Shown here: positions 25,722 through 34,372 of the stretch, in pieces | Layout: every line of letters starts with the position of its first letter | Position numbering within the stretch: position 1 is the first letter of the stretch | Origin: Myxococcus hansupus | GTDB lineage: Bacteria; Myxococcota; Myxococcia; Myxococcales; Myxococcaceae | DNA: 64,000 nt | NCBI RefSeq assembly: GCF_000280925.3 | Contig: NZ_CP012109.1 | Span: 7,894,501 to 7,958,500 of the forward strand | Direction of reading: 5' to 3' | Position numbers and translations under genes: made by a program | The notes under the pieces: generated by a model | The model's input: only the letters and a program-made list of their open reading frames with translations | Told to the model about the DNA's origin: nothing | The model's database searches: none

Positions 25722-26381
25722 TCACTCGAAGGACTCTTCCAGCCCTCGCGCCCGCTGCAAGTGGCGGTCAGCGAGGTTCCCCGTCCTGTCGAGCATGAGC
25801 GTGAAGCCCCCGTCATTCTTGTAGTCCGCCTGCGCCTGCTTCACCAGGTGGAGCCCCTGCTCCTGGTCCTCGACGACGCGCTTCAAGAAGGCCTTGTCGA
25901 AGTCCTCGCCCTGCGCTTTCCGAAGCGCTGCCAGGTGCTGCTGCGCCTCGCTCACCCCGCGCTCGATGCGCGCATCCGCGCGCTGCATCGGCATGCTCTG
26001 GTCGTCGCCGCCCGAGCCCCCCACGCCCTGCCCCTGCGTGACCCTGGGCTGGACGAGGTCCGCCACCACGACATCCATGGACGGAGAGCTGCCCCACTGC
26101 TTCAGCGAGTCGAGGTGCCTGCGGTGGTCCTCGACCATCCGGAGGGCGAACTGACGCACCTGTGGATTGGCCGACTTCTCCAGCGCCAGGTTCGCGGACG
26201 CGATGGCGCTCGCGTCGAAGAGGGCGAGCCGCGCCAGGAGCAAATCCCGCTCCGCCAACACGTCCCGCGTCTGCCGCGCCTGGCTCGCCTCCGCCCGGGG
26301 CGCGAGCCCCACGAAGGGAGCGCCCCCCAGCATGGCCGCCAGGACCACCACGCCGCCCGCACTGCCAAGCCTTCCAGCCAT
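25722..26381 (-). CDS. Secreted DUF4142-like protein
   Basis: A 219-aa exported protein: signal peptide AGGVVVLAAMLGGAPFVGL, then a helical domain of the DUF4142 type (ferritin-like bundle). Matching features are an early FDASAIASANLALEKS helix, NPQVRQFALRMVEDHRRHLDSLK, and late AFLKRVVEDQEQGLHLVKQA. GGAGG sits five bases before ATG 26381. Members are often near stress or envelope genes, but their biochemical function is unknown. It follows the MscS gene by 100 bp on the same strand. Confidence 0.82.
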   Translation of the reverse strand: MAGRLGSAGGVVVLAAMLGGAPFVGLAPRAEASQARQTRDVLAERDLLLARLALFDASAIASANLALEKSANPQVRQFALRMVEDHRRHLDSLKQWGSSPSMDVVVADLVQPRVTQGQGVGGSGGDDQSMPMQRADARIERGVSEAQQHLAALRKAQGEDFDKAFLKRVVEDQEQGLHLVKQAQADYKNDGGFTLMLDRTGNLADRHLQRARGLEESFE

Positions 26382-26481
26382 GTCCACCTCCAGACTGTCC
26401 GAAGGTGGGCGCCGCACATGCCGTCCGGCAAACAGGGCCTGCCCGGCGGGACCTCCCCATGGGGCCCCGTGGACACGCGGC

Positions 26482-28137
26482 TCAGTCCTGACGCCTGCTC
26501 GCTGGCACCACGGTGTTCGCGCCCGCCGCGCCACCGCCCAGGGGCACCACGCCCAACGTGACGGCGGCGCCCTCCTGCGCGCTCGTGTGGGAGGCCTCGG
26601 CGCGGAGCATCGGCAGGCCGTGCGGCTGCTTCTGGAGGTACTCGATGAACTTCTCGCGGACCACGCAGCGCAGGTCCCACGCCTTGCCCGAATCCGACGC
26701 GCTCACCAGGGCGCGCAGCTTGATGGTGCGCTCGGTGCAGTCCGTCACCTGGAGCCGGACGACCTTGCCGTCCCAGAGCCCCTTGCCGTCCGTCGCGACG
26801 ATGCGCTCCAGCTCCGCGCGCGCGGCCGGCACGTTGGTGCGGAAGTCCGCGTAGATTTCGGCCGTGCCCAGGATGTCCGGCGACACCTTGCTCCAGTTCT
26901 GGAAGGGCTTGTCGAGGAAGTGGCTCATCGGCACCACCAGCCGGCGCAAATCCCACACCTTCACGACGATGTACGTGAGGGTGATTTCCTCCACCCAGCC
27001 CCACTCGCCCTCCACGATGACGGTGTCGCCGATTCGCACCGGCTGGGTGATGGAGAGCTGGATGCCCGCCAGCAGCGTGGAGATGGACTTCTGCGCGGCG
27101 AGGCCCAGCACCAGGCCCGCGATGCCCGCCGAGGCCAGCAGCGACACGCCCACGTTGCGCACCGCCTCGAACTGGAGCAGCAGCAACGAGCCCGCCACCA
27201 GCACGATGGCGCACTCGATGACCCGGCGCATGACGGCCAACTGCGTGCGCAGCCCGCGCACCCGGGCCACGTTCTGCCCCTCCGTGCCCACGCGGTCCTC
27301 CACGAAGCCCGCGGCCAGCCGCACGAAGCGCACGAGGAACCACGCCACCGCCACGATGACGACCGAACGCGAAATCACGTCCACCAGGTGCTGCGCGGGC
27401 GGCGGGAACAGCAGCAGCCGCGTGCAGGACGCCACCATCACCGCGGCCACCGGGTGACGCAAGGGGCCCTTCGCCGCCGCCACGAACTGGTCATCCCACC
27501 CTGACGCCGTCATGCCCGCCGCACGCGCGCCCACCCGCAACACCACCGCCTCCGCCAGCCGGCCCGCGAGCCACGCGCCCACGAGCAACACGCTCAGGCC
27601 CAGCCACTGCCACAGCTCCAGCACCCACACCGGCCGGACGAAGAGGAACGGCGGCAGCTTCTCCACCATGGGCGAGCCGTACACCGTGAAGAGCGTGTCG
27701 ATGGCGCGCACCGTGTCCTCGCTGACCACCCAGACCGGCCCCTCCGGGGCGTCCACGCGCTGCAGGCGGATGTCCACCGAGCCCCGCGGCAATGGAATCT
27801 GTCCCAGCGATTCGTAGACGGAGTCGGGCGAGTCGCCTTCCGGCTTCTGGCTGATGTTCGCGAAGTCCAGCCACAGCATCCGGTCCAGCACGAAGACGAG
27901 CCGCTTCGCCAGCCGCAGGCCCTCCGCCGCCTGCTGCTCCGGCGGCAGATGTGACAGCGACAGGTAGTGGGGCGCACGCACCGCGTCTCGCGCATGCGCG
28001 GTGTCCAGGAAGCCTGCCGCCGTGGCCATGGGCGTGCGGCGATCCACGTCCGCGGGTGGCTCGCCCAGACCTCCATTCAGCGCGAACCCCGGCAGGGGCA
28101 GCAGCAACAGCAGGAGCAAGGCGAGCGAACGGCGCAT
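26482..28137 (-). CDS. MscS-family mechanosensitive channel with periplasmic N-terminal domain
   Basis: Tension-gated inner-membrane channel protecting against osmotic downshock. The 551-aa protein starts with a signal peptide (RRSLALLLLLLLPLPGFA) and a periplasmic domain of about 150 residues, then four or five helices. The pore helix is GVSLLASAGIAGLVLGLAAQKSISTLLAGIQL, with the Gly/Ala pattern and AQKS of MscS TM3. Next is IGDTVIVEGEWGWVEEITLTYIVVKVWD, the conserved beta domain. ATG 28137 is chosen because the signal peptide begins there. It fits functionally with the osmoprotectant transporter nearby. Confidence 0.92.
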   Translation of the reverse strand: MRRSLALLLLLLLPLPGFALNGGLGEPPADVDRRTPMATAAGFLDTAHARDAVRAPHYLSLSHLPPEQQAAEGLRLAKRLVFVLDRMLWLDFANISQKPEGDSPDSVYESLGQIPLPRGSVDIRLQRVDAPEGPVWVVSEDTVRAIDTLFTVYGSPMVEKLPPFLFVRPVWVLELWQWLGLSVLLVGAWLAGRLAEAVVLRVGARAAGMTASGWDDQFVAAAKGPLRHPVAAVMVASCTRLLLFPPPAQHLVDVISRSVVIVAVAWFLVRFVRLAAGFVEDRVGTEGQNVARVRGLRTQLAVMRRVIECAIVLVAGSLLLLQFEAVRNVGVSLLASAGIAGLVLGLAAQKSISTLLAGIQLSITQPVRIGDTVIVEGEWGWVEEITLTYIVVKVWDLRRLVVPMSHFLDKPFQNWSKVSPDILGTAEIYADFRTNVPAARAELERIVATDGKGLWDGKVVRLQVTDCTERTIKLRALVSASDSGKAWDLRCVVREKFIEYLQKQPHGLPMLRAEASHTSAQEGAAVTLGVVPLGGGAAGANTVVPASRRQD

Positions 28138-28392
28138 GTCGGTTTCCTGGAGGAATGAAAACTGTGATTTGACCTCCAACAACCACGAAGAGCACCCTGT
28201 GTCCAGGACCCACGCCACGGCGCGTCACGTCGGCGCGCCCGCCCGGCGTGCGGGCGAGAAGGCCCCAGTCGAGGGGACGCTCGCCGGTGACGGTTGGGTC
28301 ACCCGAGCACATCCAAGCGCGTGCGCGGGGGGTTCCATCGAGCAGGCGGACCCGGACCAGGACGCCCGACACGGACTGATACGCTCGGCCGC

Positions 28393-29685
28393 ATGGCGCG
28401 GATTCTCATGGCGGCCCATCCGACGGCGGGACACACCAATGCGTTGCGCGCGATGGGAGGGCGCCTGCGGGAGTTGGGCCATGACGTGGCCATGGCCGTC
28501 ACGGTGCCTCCGGCGCTTCCTTCCGCCCTGATGCCCGAGCCGCTGCGCTACGCCACCCAGCTCCCCGAGGCACTACTCCGCGACGGCTTCCGGCTGGTCC
28601 CCTTGCGGCCCGCCCCTGCTTCGCTCTGGTACGGCGCGCGCATCACCCGCGCCCGGGGATTGGATGAGCTGGCCTTGGCCCTGAAGCTGTTCACCGCCGG
28701 CATGGAGGCCCAGGCCCGAGGCATCGCGGCGGACATCGAAGCCTCCGGCATCGACGTGGTGCTGGCGGACTACCTCATGCCCGCGGCGCTGCTCGCGGCC
28801 CGGATGACGCGGCGGCGATACGTCGCGCTGTATCACTCCGCCCTCCCCTTCCCTGTCGAGGGCGCGGCCCCGTTCGGCAGCGGCCTCCCGGATGACGCGC
28901 CTCGCGACACCGCGTGGATTCGGGCCGAACAGCGAGGCGTCGAGCTGCTGCGAGGCTTCGACGCTCGCGTCGCCCGGGCGGCGAAGGCGCTGGGCGTCTC
29001 GATGAAGACCGACGGCCTGCTGGCGACCCCCATCTCCGAGGACCTCAACCTGATGGCGACCACGCCCGAGCTGGAGCCCGGCTTGAAGCCATTGCCCGGC
29101 CCCGTGGAGCTGACGGGCCCGTGCCTCCCGAAGCCCACGCTCGCGAACCAGGACGACCCCGTGCTCGCTACCCTCCGGCCCGGGCGCACGCACGTCTACG
29201 TGTCACTGGGCACGGTGTTCAACGGCCAGCCGCAGGTCTTCCACGCGATTCTGGATGGGCTCGCACGCCACGACGTGGACGTCGTGGTCAGCGCGGGCGC
29301 CAGCTTCGAGCGGCTCCAATCCCGCGCGGGCCCCAGAACGCGGGTGTTCCGCCACGTGCCACAGGTGCCCCTGCTCCAGAAGGTGGACCTGGTGGTGACG
29401 CACGGCGGGAACAACACCGTGCAGGAGTCGCTCGCGGCCGGACGGCCCATGGTCGTCGTCCCCTTCGGCGGCGACCAGCTCGCGAACGCGCGGCGCGTGG
29501 AGCGGCTCGGCATGGGCCGCGCCGTGCTTCCCTCCGCGCTGAGCGCGACCTCCATCGCCCACGCGCTCACCGAAGTGTCACAGGCCCGCTTCTCCACGCG
29601 GGCCCGCGCGCTCGCCGCGACGCTGGAGGGCGTGGACGGAACAGAGCGCGCGGTCCGGGCCGTGCTTCGACTCATCGAGACATGA
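28393..29685 (+). CDS. UGT/MGT-type glycosyltransferase (GT1)
   Basis: Transfers a sugar from a nucleotide-sugar to a small hydrophobic acceptor, in the cytoplasm. The 430-aa protein has the GT-B layout: N-terminal acceptor domain starting ARILMAAHPTAGHTNALRAM, and C-terminal donor domain starting HVYVSLGTVFNGQ. The donor site reads HVPQVPLLQKVDLVVTHGGNNTVQESLAAGRPMVVVPFGGDQ, the UDPGT/macrolide glycosyltransferase signature. ATG 28393 lacks a clear Shine-Dalgarno. It is transcribed alone, divergent from mscS; macrolide, flavonoid or carotenoid-type acceptors are all possible. Confidence 0.9.
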   Translation: MARILMAAHPTAGHTNALRAMGGRLRELGHDVAMAVTVPPALPSALMPEPLRYATQLPEALLRDGFRLVPLRPAPASLWYGARITRARGLDELALALKLFTAGMEAQARGIAADIEASGIDVVLADYLMPAALLAARMTRRRYVALYHSALPFPVEGAAPFGSGLPDDAPRDTAWIRAEQRGVELLRGFDARVARAAKALGVSMKTDGLLATPISEDLNLMATTPELEPGLKPLPGPVELTGPCLPKPTLANQDDPVLATLRPGRTHVYVSLGTVFNGQPQVFHAILDGLARHDVDVVVSAGASFERLQSRAGPRTRVFRHVPQVPLLQKVDLVVTHGGNNTVQESLAAGRPMVVVPFGGDQLANARRVERLGMGRAVLPSALSATSIAHALTEVSQARFSTRARALAATLEGVDGTERAVRAVLRLIET

Positions 29686-29743
29686 CACGGAGACGGAGCG
29701 TCCCCCTCTGCGCGCTCCGCCCCCGCATCCGTCCCCCCCTACC

Positions 29744-30475
29744 TCACGGCGTGCAGGCGCCGTGCGTCACGCTGCTGCACGGGTCATCGTCCCCGCACCG
29801 CGTCCAACGCGCGCAACGTTCGGCGTTGAAGTCTTCGAACGCCTGCACGCTCGTCGTCCGCCGGCCCTGGCCCGCGGACACGAGGCACATCTCGAAATCC
29901 CGCAAGGGCGTGTTGGGAATCTCGTAGAGCTCCTCCGTCGCCGAGTTCAACATCCCGGAGCTGCCCGCGCACTGCATGGCATTGGCGAGTGACGAGGCAC
30001 GCACCTCCACCACGCGCAGACCACACCGGGCCGGCTTGCTCTGGACGCCCACGGCGAAGATGGTGCCGTTCGGGTCACAGGTGAGGTCCGCCACGGACTG
30101 GCACATCCCGCTGACACACACGGCGTTCGACCGGCAGAACTGGCTGTTCCCGGACGACGTGCAGCAGGACTCGCCCACCTCGCCGCAGTTGCGGCACCGC
30201 TCGCCCGCCGCCTCCATCACACACGACAGCGTGCCGTTGCAGGAGGTCGTGGCGCCACTGACGCAACAAGCGCCACCTTCGGCGCCACACGGTCCACAGG
30301 TGCCGCTCTGGCAGGTCAGCCCGGCGTTGCAACTGTTGGCGTCCGTGCGGCAGGCACAGCCGTTCGTTCCATACTGACTGGGGTCACATGACGAGCTGCT
30401 CTGGCAGCTACCGCAGCCCGCCAGGATGGCCATGAAGAACATCAACAGCCCCCGCAGGGGAGAAGTCATTTTCAC
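29744..30475 (-). CDS. Cys-rich lipoprotein
   Basis: About 243 aa. GTG 30475 (VKMTSPLRGLL) is preferred because AAGGA lies eight bases upstream; ATG 30469 is the alternative. LLMFFMAILAGC is a lipoprotein signal. The mature N-terminal 120 residues hold many cysteines in a repeating pattern (GCACRTDANSCNAGLTCQSGTCGPCG, EGGACCVSG, GESCCTSSGNSQFCRSN), like the knotted repeats of myxobacterial cell-surface proteins. The C-terminal half has fewer cysteines and ends CGDDDPCSSVTHGACTP. It is the last gene of a four-gene run of exported proteins. Confidence 0.82.
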   Translation of the reverse strand: MKMTSPLRGLLMFFMAILAGCGSCQSSSSCDPSQYGTNGCACRTDANSCNAGLTCQSGTCGPCGAEGGACCVSGATTSCNGTLSCVMEAAGERCRNCGEVGESCCTSSGNSQFCRSNAVCVSGMCQSVADLTCDPNGTIFAVGVQSKPARCGLRVVEVRASSLANAMQCAGSSGMLNSATEELYEIPNTPLRDFEMCLVSAGQGRRTTSVQAFEDFNAERCARWTRCGDDDPCSSVTHGACTP

Positions 30476-30525
30476 GAGGAGAATCCTTGTTCTTGGAGTG
30501 AATGAGGAAGGGACCACCGCGCGGC

Positions 30526-32298
30526 TCACGGGCGCAGCACCAGTTGGACGCGCTGGCCCTGGCCATCCGTCGCGAGCACCGCCACGCCGAAGTCATCCGC
30601 GAGCGCGAGTGCCCGCGTGACGCGGTACTCCGCCTTCTTCAGGTCCTCCGGAAGCAAGTCATCCAGGCGCAGGGCCTGCTTGGCACCCGGCGGCACGAGG
30701 AACGCCGTCTGCGTCTTGCCATCGTCGGCGGTCGCGTTGCCCAGCACCCATCCGCCGTCGTTGATGGCCACGGCCTTCGCGGACACGAAGCCCTCGGGCA
30801 GCGGCAGCCACTGGAGCTCCTTCTTGTCCGACCAGATGAAGGGCCGGAAGTACTTCTCCCCTTCGAGGACCGCGCCCACGAACACGCCCACGTCGTTCAC
30901 CGCGTGGATTTCCGACTCGGTCTCCACGAACACGTCCACCTTGTCGCCGTAGACGCGCGCGGCCCGGAGCCCCTTGTCCGTCTCCAGCGTCACCGCCGCC
31001 TCACCCAGCGCGTTGAAACGCAGGCCCCGGGTCTTCAGCTTCGACACGAGGGACAGCGGCGCCGGTCCCACCTCGTCCACGAGGAAGAGGCCCTCGGGCT
31101 TGTGCGGGTCGCGCACCAGCAGGGTTCCGTGGGCGTTGGCCGTCACGGCCTCCCAGCCGTCCAGCCACACCTCGGGTTCAGCCTTCACATCGTCCGAGCG
31201 GAACCGGAACGCGTGCGCGCCCTTGGACGTATACGCGGTGCCGAACACGTCACCCGCCGTGTTGATGCCCACCACGTGAACCTTCTCGGCGCGCAGCACC
31301 CCGTTCAGCTTATGCGTCTCACCCTTCGCGGTGACGAAGACGTCCGAATCCGTCTCCCGGTCCCGGGCCACCAGCGCGCCGCCATTCAGCAGCCCCAGGA
31401 GCGCGAGGCGGTACTCCACCTGGACATAGCGGACGAACTCGAACGGCTTGCGGACACACTCCGGGACGCTCAACCGCACGCTCCTGCGGACGCCACCGGA
31501 CGCCGCGTAGATGACCGTGGGCCCCGTCCAGTTCGGAGGCAGGCGGACGGTGAACCGCGCGGACCGTTGGGCCTCGGGAATGCGCACGGGCAGCACGCCC
31601 ACGCGCGCGTCCACGCTCATCAGGTCCACCAGGATGCCGCCCGTCGGCGCGGGGCTGCTGAGCACCACGTCGCCGTACAGCTCCGTGGCGTTGGGCGACG
31701 GGCAGCGGCTGACGGGGGTGGTGACGACCATCGACGACAGACGGGGGCGTGGCACGCCGCCATAGGCGATGAACTGGCGCATCGCGACGGGCTCCGTCCA
31801 ATAGTGTTTCCAGATGATGTCCGTGTAGCCATCGATGAAGACGCTGGAGCCGGACGTCAGCACCAGCTCGACGTTGTGGGGGCACGCCGCGCTGTTGCAG
31901 TACGGGTCATCCGCGCCGCGCACCTGCCGGGCCAATGCCTTCAGGGTGCCCCGCACCCGGGTCACGCTGTTGGCGCTGCCCAGGTAGTAGGGAGAAGGCA
32001 GGGTGTCGTTGAAGGTCCAGGTGATGACGTTCCCGGAGCGCGAGCCATACATGCGCAGCACCAGGTCCGAATTGATGCCGAACTGCCGCGCCGGAACGTT
32101 GAGGTTCAGCGTGCCCGCCGCCTTGGGCAACAGCCAATAGCCGGTGGAGTAGTCATTGCCCCTCACGTGGATGCGGGCGGCGTTGAGGCGGAGGTTCGTC
32201 CCACGCACGACGTCATCAATGACATCCGCGTGGGCCGCTTGCGCCAGGAAAAAGCCGAGCAGGGCCAGGGGCCACAGCCCGTTGAGACTGCGCTTCAT
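30526..32298 (-). CDS. Exported protein with HAF-like beta-propeller region
   Basis: A 590-aa protein with signal peptide (RSLNGLWPLALLGFFLAQAAHA). The N-terminal 280 residues are beta-rich with two close cysteines (DDPYCNSAACP) and resemble nothing I can name. The C-terminal half has short repeats with A-V-N-x-x-G/INxxG turns (ALGEAAVTLE, AVNDVGVFVGAVL, AINDGGWVLGNAT), characteristic of HAF-type extracellular repeats and likely a beta-propeller. GAGG lies five bases before ATG 32298. It is third of four consecutive exported proteins, 44 bp after the HEAT-repeat gene. Confidence 0.78.
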   Translation of the reverse strand: MKRSLNGLWPLALLGFFLAQAAHADVIDDVVRGTNLRLNAARIHVRGNDYSTGYWLLPKAAGTLNLNVPARQFGINSDLVLRMYGSRSGNVITWTFNDTLPSPYYLGSANSVTRVRGTLKALARQVRGADDPYCNSAACPHNVELVLTSGSSVFIDGYTDIIWKHYWTEPVAMRQFIAYGGVPRPRLSSMVVTTPVSRCPSPNATELYGDVVLSSPAPTGGILVDLMSVDARVGVLPVRIPEAQRSARFTVRLPPNWTGPTVIYAASGGVRRSVRLSVPECVRKPFEFVRYVQVEYRLALLGLLNGGALVARDRETDSDVFVTAKGETHKLNGVLRAEKVHVVGINTAGDVFGTAYTSKGAHAFRFRSDDVKAEPEVWLDGWEAVTANAHGTLLVRDPHKPEGLFLVDEVGPAPLSLVSKLKTRGLRFNALGEAAVTLETDKGLRAARVYGDKVDVFVETESEIHAVNDVGVFVGAVLEGEKYFRPFIWSDKKELQWLPLPEGFVSAKAVAINDGGWVLGNATADDGKTQTAFLVPPGAKQALRLDDLLPEDLKKAEYRVTRALALADDFGVAVLATDGQGQRVQLVLRP

Positions 32299-32342
32299 GA
32301 AGACCTCGGTTGAAGTGGGTGGTGGAATGAAACGAATGAGAC

Positions 32343-34259
32343 TCAGCCGCCCCGGCTGGCCGAGGCCTGCGCCATCAGCGCCATGACGCGGGCGCGGGTG
32401 GCCGGCTGCTGACCGGGGCGCATCGACAGGGCCTGGAGCATCCGGAGGACGGCGTCGCTGTCATCCATCCGGACCGTGAGGACGTTCAGCAGGGGCGCCT
32501 CGGCCCCCACCGCCAGCCCGCCCGAGATGACCCAGACGCTCAGACGCTCCAGCTCGGCGCCGCCCAAGGTGCGCCCGTTCAGCGCGTCCAGATACACCGC
32601 CTGCACGGCGCGCTCGGTCTCGGACGACAGCGCCTCCAGCAACATGCCCGTGGCGGCTTCCTGCGGCGCGGTGCGCAGCGCCGACGCGGCCGCGGCGCGC
32701 ACGGTGGGCGACGCGTCACGCAGGTGGGGCGAAGCCAGGTCCATGACGCGCTCCGCGCCGCTGTTGCCCAGCGCTCGCAGGGAATGCTCCAGCGCCTCCG
32801 GACTGTCCGCCTGGATGAGCGCGTCCTCCAGCGGGCGCAGGAACTCGACCGCCTCCGGGCTGCCCGCGGGCAGGTGCGAGACGACGGCGCCCAAGGCGTA
32901 TGCGGACGCGCGCTCGGTGCCGACATCACCGGAGGCGCGGGCCTCCGCGTTCATCCGGGCCAGCAGCCGCCCCGTCTCCGGCTCCGGCTCCCGGAAGAAG
33001 CCCGCGCGCTGCACCATCATCGCGTGCGCGCCGGGGTGCTCGCGGGCCTCCTTGGAGACAATCAGCTCGCGCAGGGCCGCCTGGGCCTCCGCGTGCCCCG
33101 CGCCCGCCAGCAGGTCCAGCATCAGCTCGCGCATCGCGGGCGCGACACCCGGCCGCTTGAAAAGCGCGCCCAGCTCCCCCGTCCGATGCGGCTCCAGTTT
33201 GAGCGCCGCGATGGCCCTCCGCGCGAAGGTACCCGTGTCCCCCACGGCGGCCGGGTCGTTCGCGGACGCCAGCGCCTCCAGCATCAGGTCCACCGTCATC
33301 CCGGCGGCCTGGCTCGTGGCCAGCGCGCGCTCCTCATCGCCCTCGAAGACGAGCTGCGACGGCGCGCGGACAATGGACTTGGCCTCCGTCGAAGGCGGGA
33401 GCGGCTTCTGCTGGCGCGTGGAGAAGGTCAGGCGCAGGCGGACGCGGCGTGACAGCAGCGGGCGGCCATCGGTGTGCGTGGCGTCCAGGATTTCGTTGAG
33501 GGAGACGGCGGCCAGGAATCCGTCCGGGTCCCGGTCGAACTGCGTGAGGGAGCTCAACTTCTGCTGGAACGCTGGCACGTGCGAGGCGGCGCGCAGGGAC
33601 TGGTAGCGCGTGCGGCGGCGCGACAGGCGCGCGCGGTCATCCTGGAACTGGAAGTTCGCCTCGACCTGCCCCAGGTGCGTGGACTCGACGGCAGTCCACT
33701 CGGTGGCGTCGCGCAGCTCGGTGGGGAACAGCTCCGCCGCCAGCGACTGCGTGAACTGCCGGAACATGGGGGGCTCCGCGTCCGAGTACCGGACGCCCAC
33801 GAGCGCGCCCTGGCCATTCAGCTCCAGCCACGCCGACGCGGACTCGGGCAGATGCTCCTGGAGGGAGGCCGCGTCGGGGAGCAGGGACTGGCCGGAGAAC
33901 GTGACCTCATGCCGGCTCAGGCGCTTCAACGCCAGCCGCAGCCGCGCCCCATTCTCACGGACCTCGAGCGCCTGGAGCGTGAGCTCGCCATCCAGGTTCA
34001 TCACGCCATCGAACCGCTGGAGCTCCTCACCGCCAGGAACGGTGAACGCAATCCGCTGCAAGTCGTTCCAGACGAAGTGATACGTGCGCTCCTCCCCCAC
34101 GGTCCACTGATAGAGCGGCAGCCGGGAGGGGCTCACCGCCGCCTGCGGGGTGGCCACGACGGGCGCGGAACGGTGGAAGAAGTGCCAGGCAGGCACCGCA
34201 CCGGCGAGCAGCAGGGTGGTCAGCGCGGCCGTGCGGACGGCGAGCTTCGAGCGACGCAT
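32343..34259 (-). CDS. Exported HEAT-repeat protein with vitellogenin-like N-terminus
   Basis: 638 aa from ATG 34259 (GGGAG six bases upstream). A signal/anchor helix (AALTTLLLAGAVPAWHFF) is followed by a beta-rich region beginning YQWTVGEERTYHFVW. Further along are LNGQGALVGVRYSDAEPPMFRQFTQSL, reminiscent of the vitellogenin/lipid-transfer N-terminal beta-barrel. The second half is an alpha-helical repeat array (TFARRAIAALKLE; ALEHSLRALGNSGAERVMDLASPHLRDASPTVRAAAASAL) typical of HEAT repeats and also of the helical domain in vitellogenin-type proteins. The vitellogenin likeness is by eye and needs a profile search. It is second in the exported-protein run. Confidence 0.75.
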   Translation of the reverse strand: MRRSKLAVRTAALTTLLLAGAVPAWHFFHRSAPVVATPQAAVSPSRLPLYQWTVGEERTYHFVWNDLQRIAFTVPGGEELQRFDGVMNLDGELTLQALEVRENGARLRLALKRLSRHEVTFSGQSLLPDAASLQEHLPESASAWLELNGQGALVGVRYSDAEPPMFRQFTQSLAAELFPTELRDATEWTAVESTHLGQVEANFQFQDDRARLSRRRTRYQSLRAASHVPAFQQKLSSLTQFDRDPDGFLAAVSLNEILDATHTDGRPLLSRRVRLRLTFSTRQQKPLPPSTEAKSIVRAPSQLVFEGDEERALATSQAAGMTVDLMLEALASANDPAAVGDTGTFARRAIAALKLEPHRTGELGALFKRPGVAPAMRELMLDLLAGAGHAEAQAALRELIVSKEAREHPGAHAMMVQRAGFFREPEPETGRLLARMNAEARASGDVGTERASAYALGAVVSHLPAGSPEAVEFLRPLEDALIQADSPEALEHSLRALGNSGAERVMDLASPHLRDASPTVRAAAASALRTAPQEAATGMLLEALSSETERAVQAVYLDALNGRTLGGAELERLSVWVISGGLAVGAEAPLLNVLTVRMDDSDAVLRMLQALSMRPGQQPATRARVMALMAQASASRGG

Positions 34260-34372
34260 GAAGAACTCCCAACAGGAAAAGAAAGGGGCCGCCGCGGGAA
34301 GCAAGACACCACGGCGGCGAACTTCGGACCTGGCGCGCGCCACTCACGCGCGCCAGGAAACAGTGGCGTGGC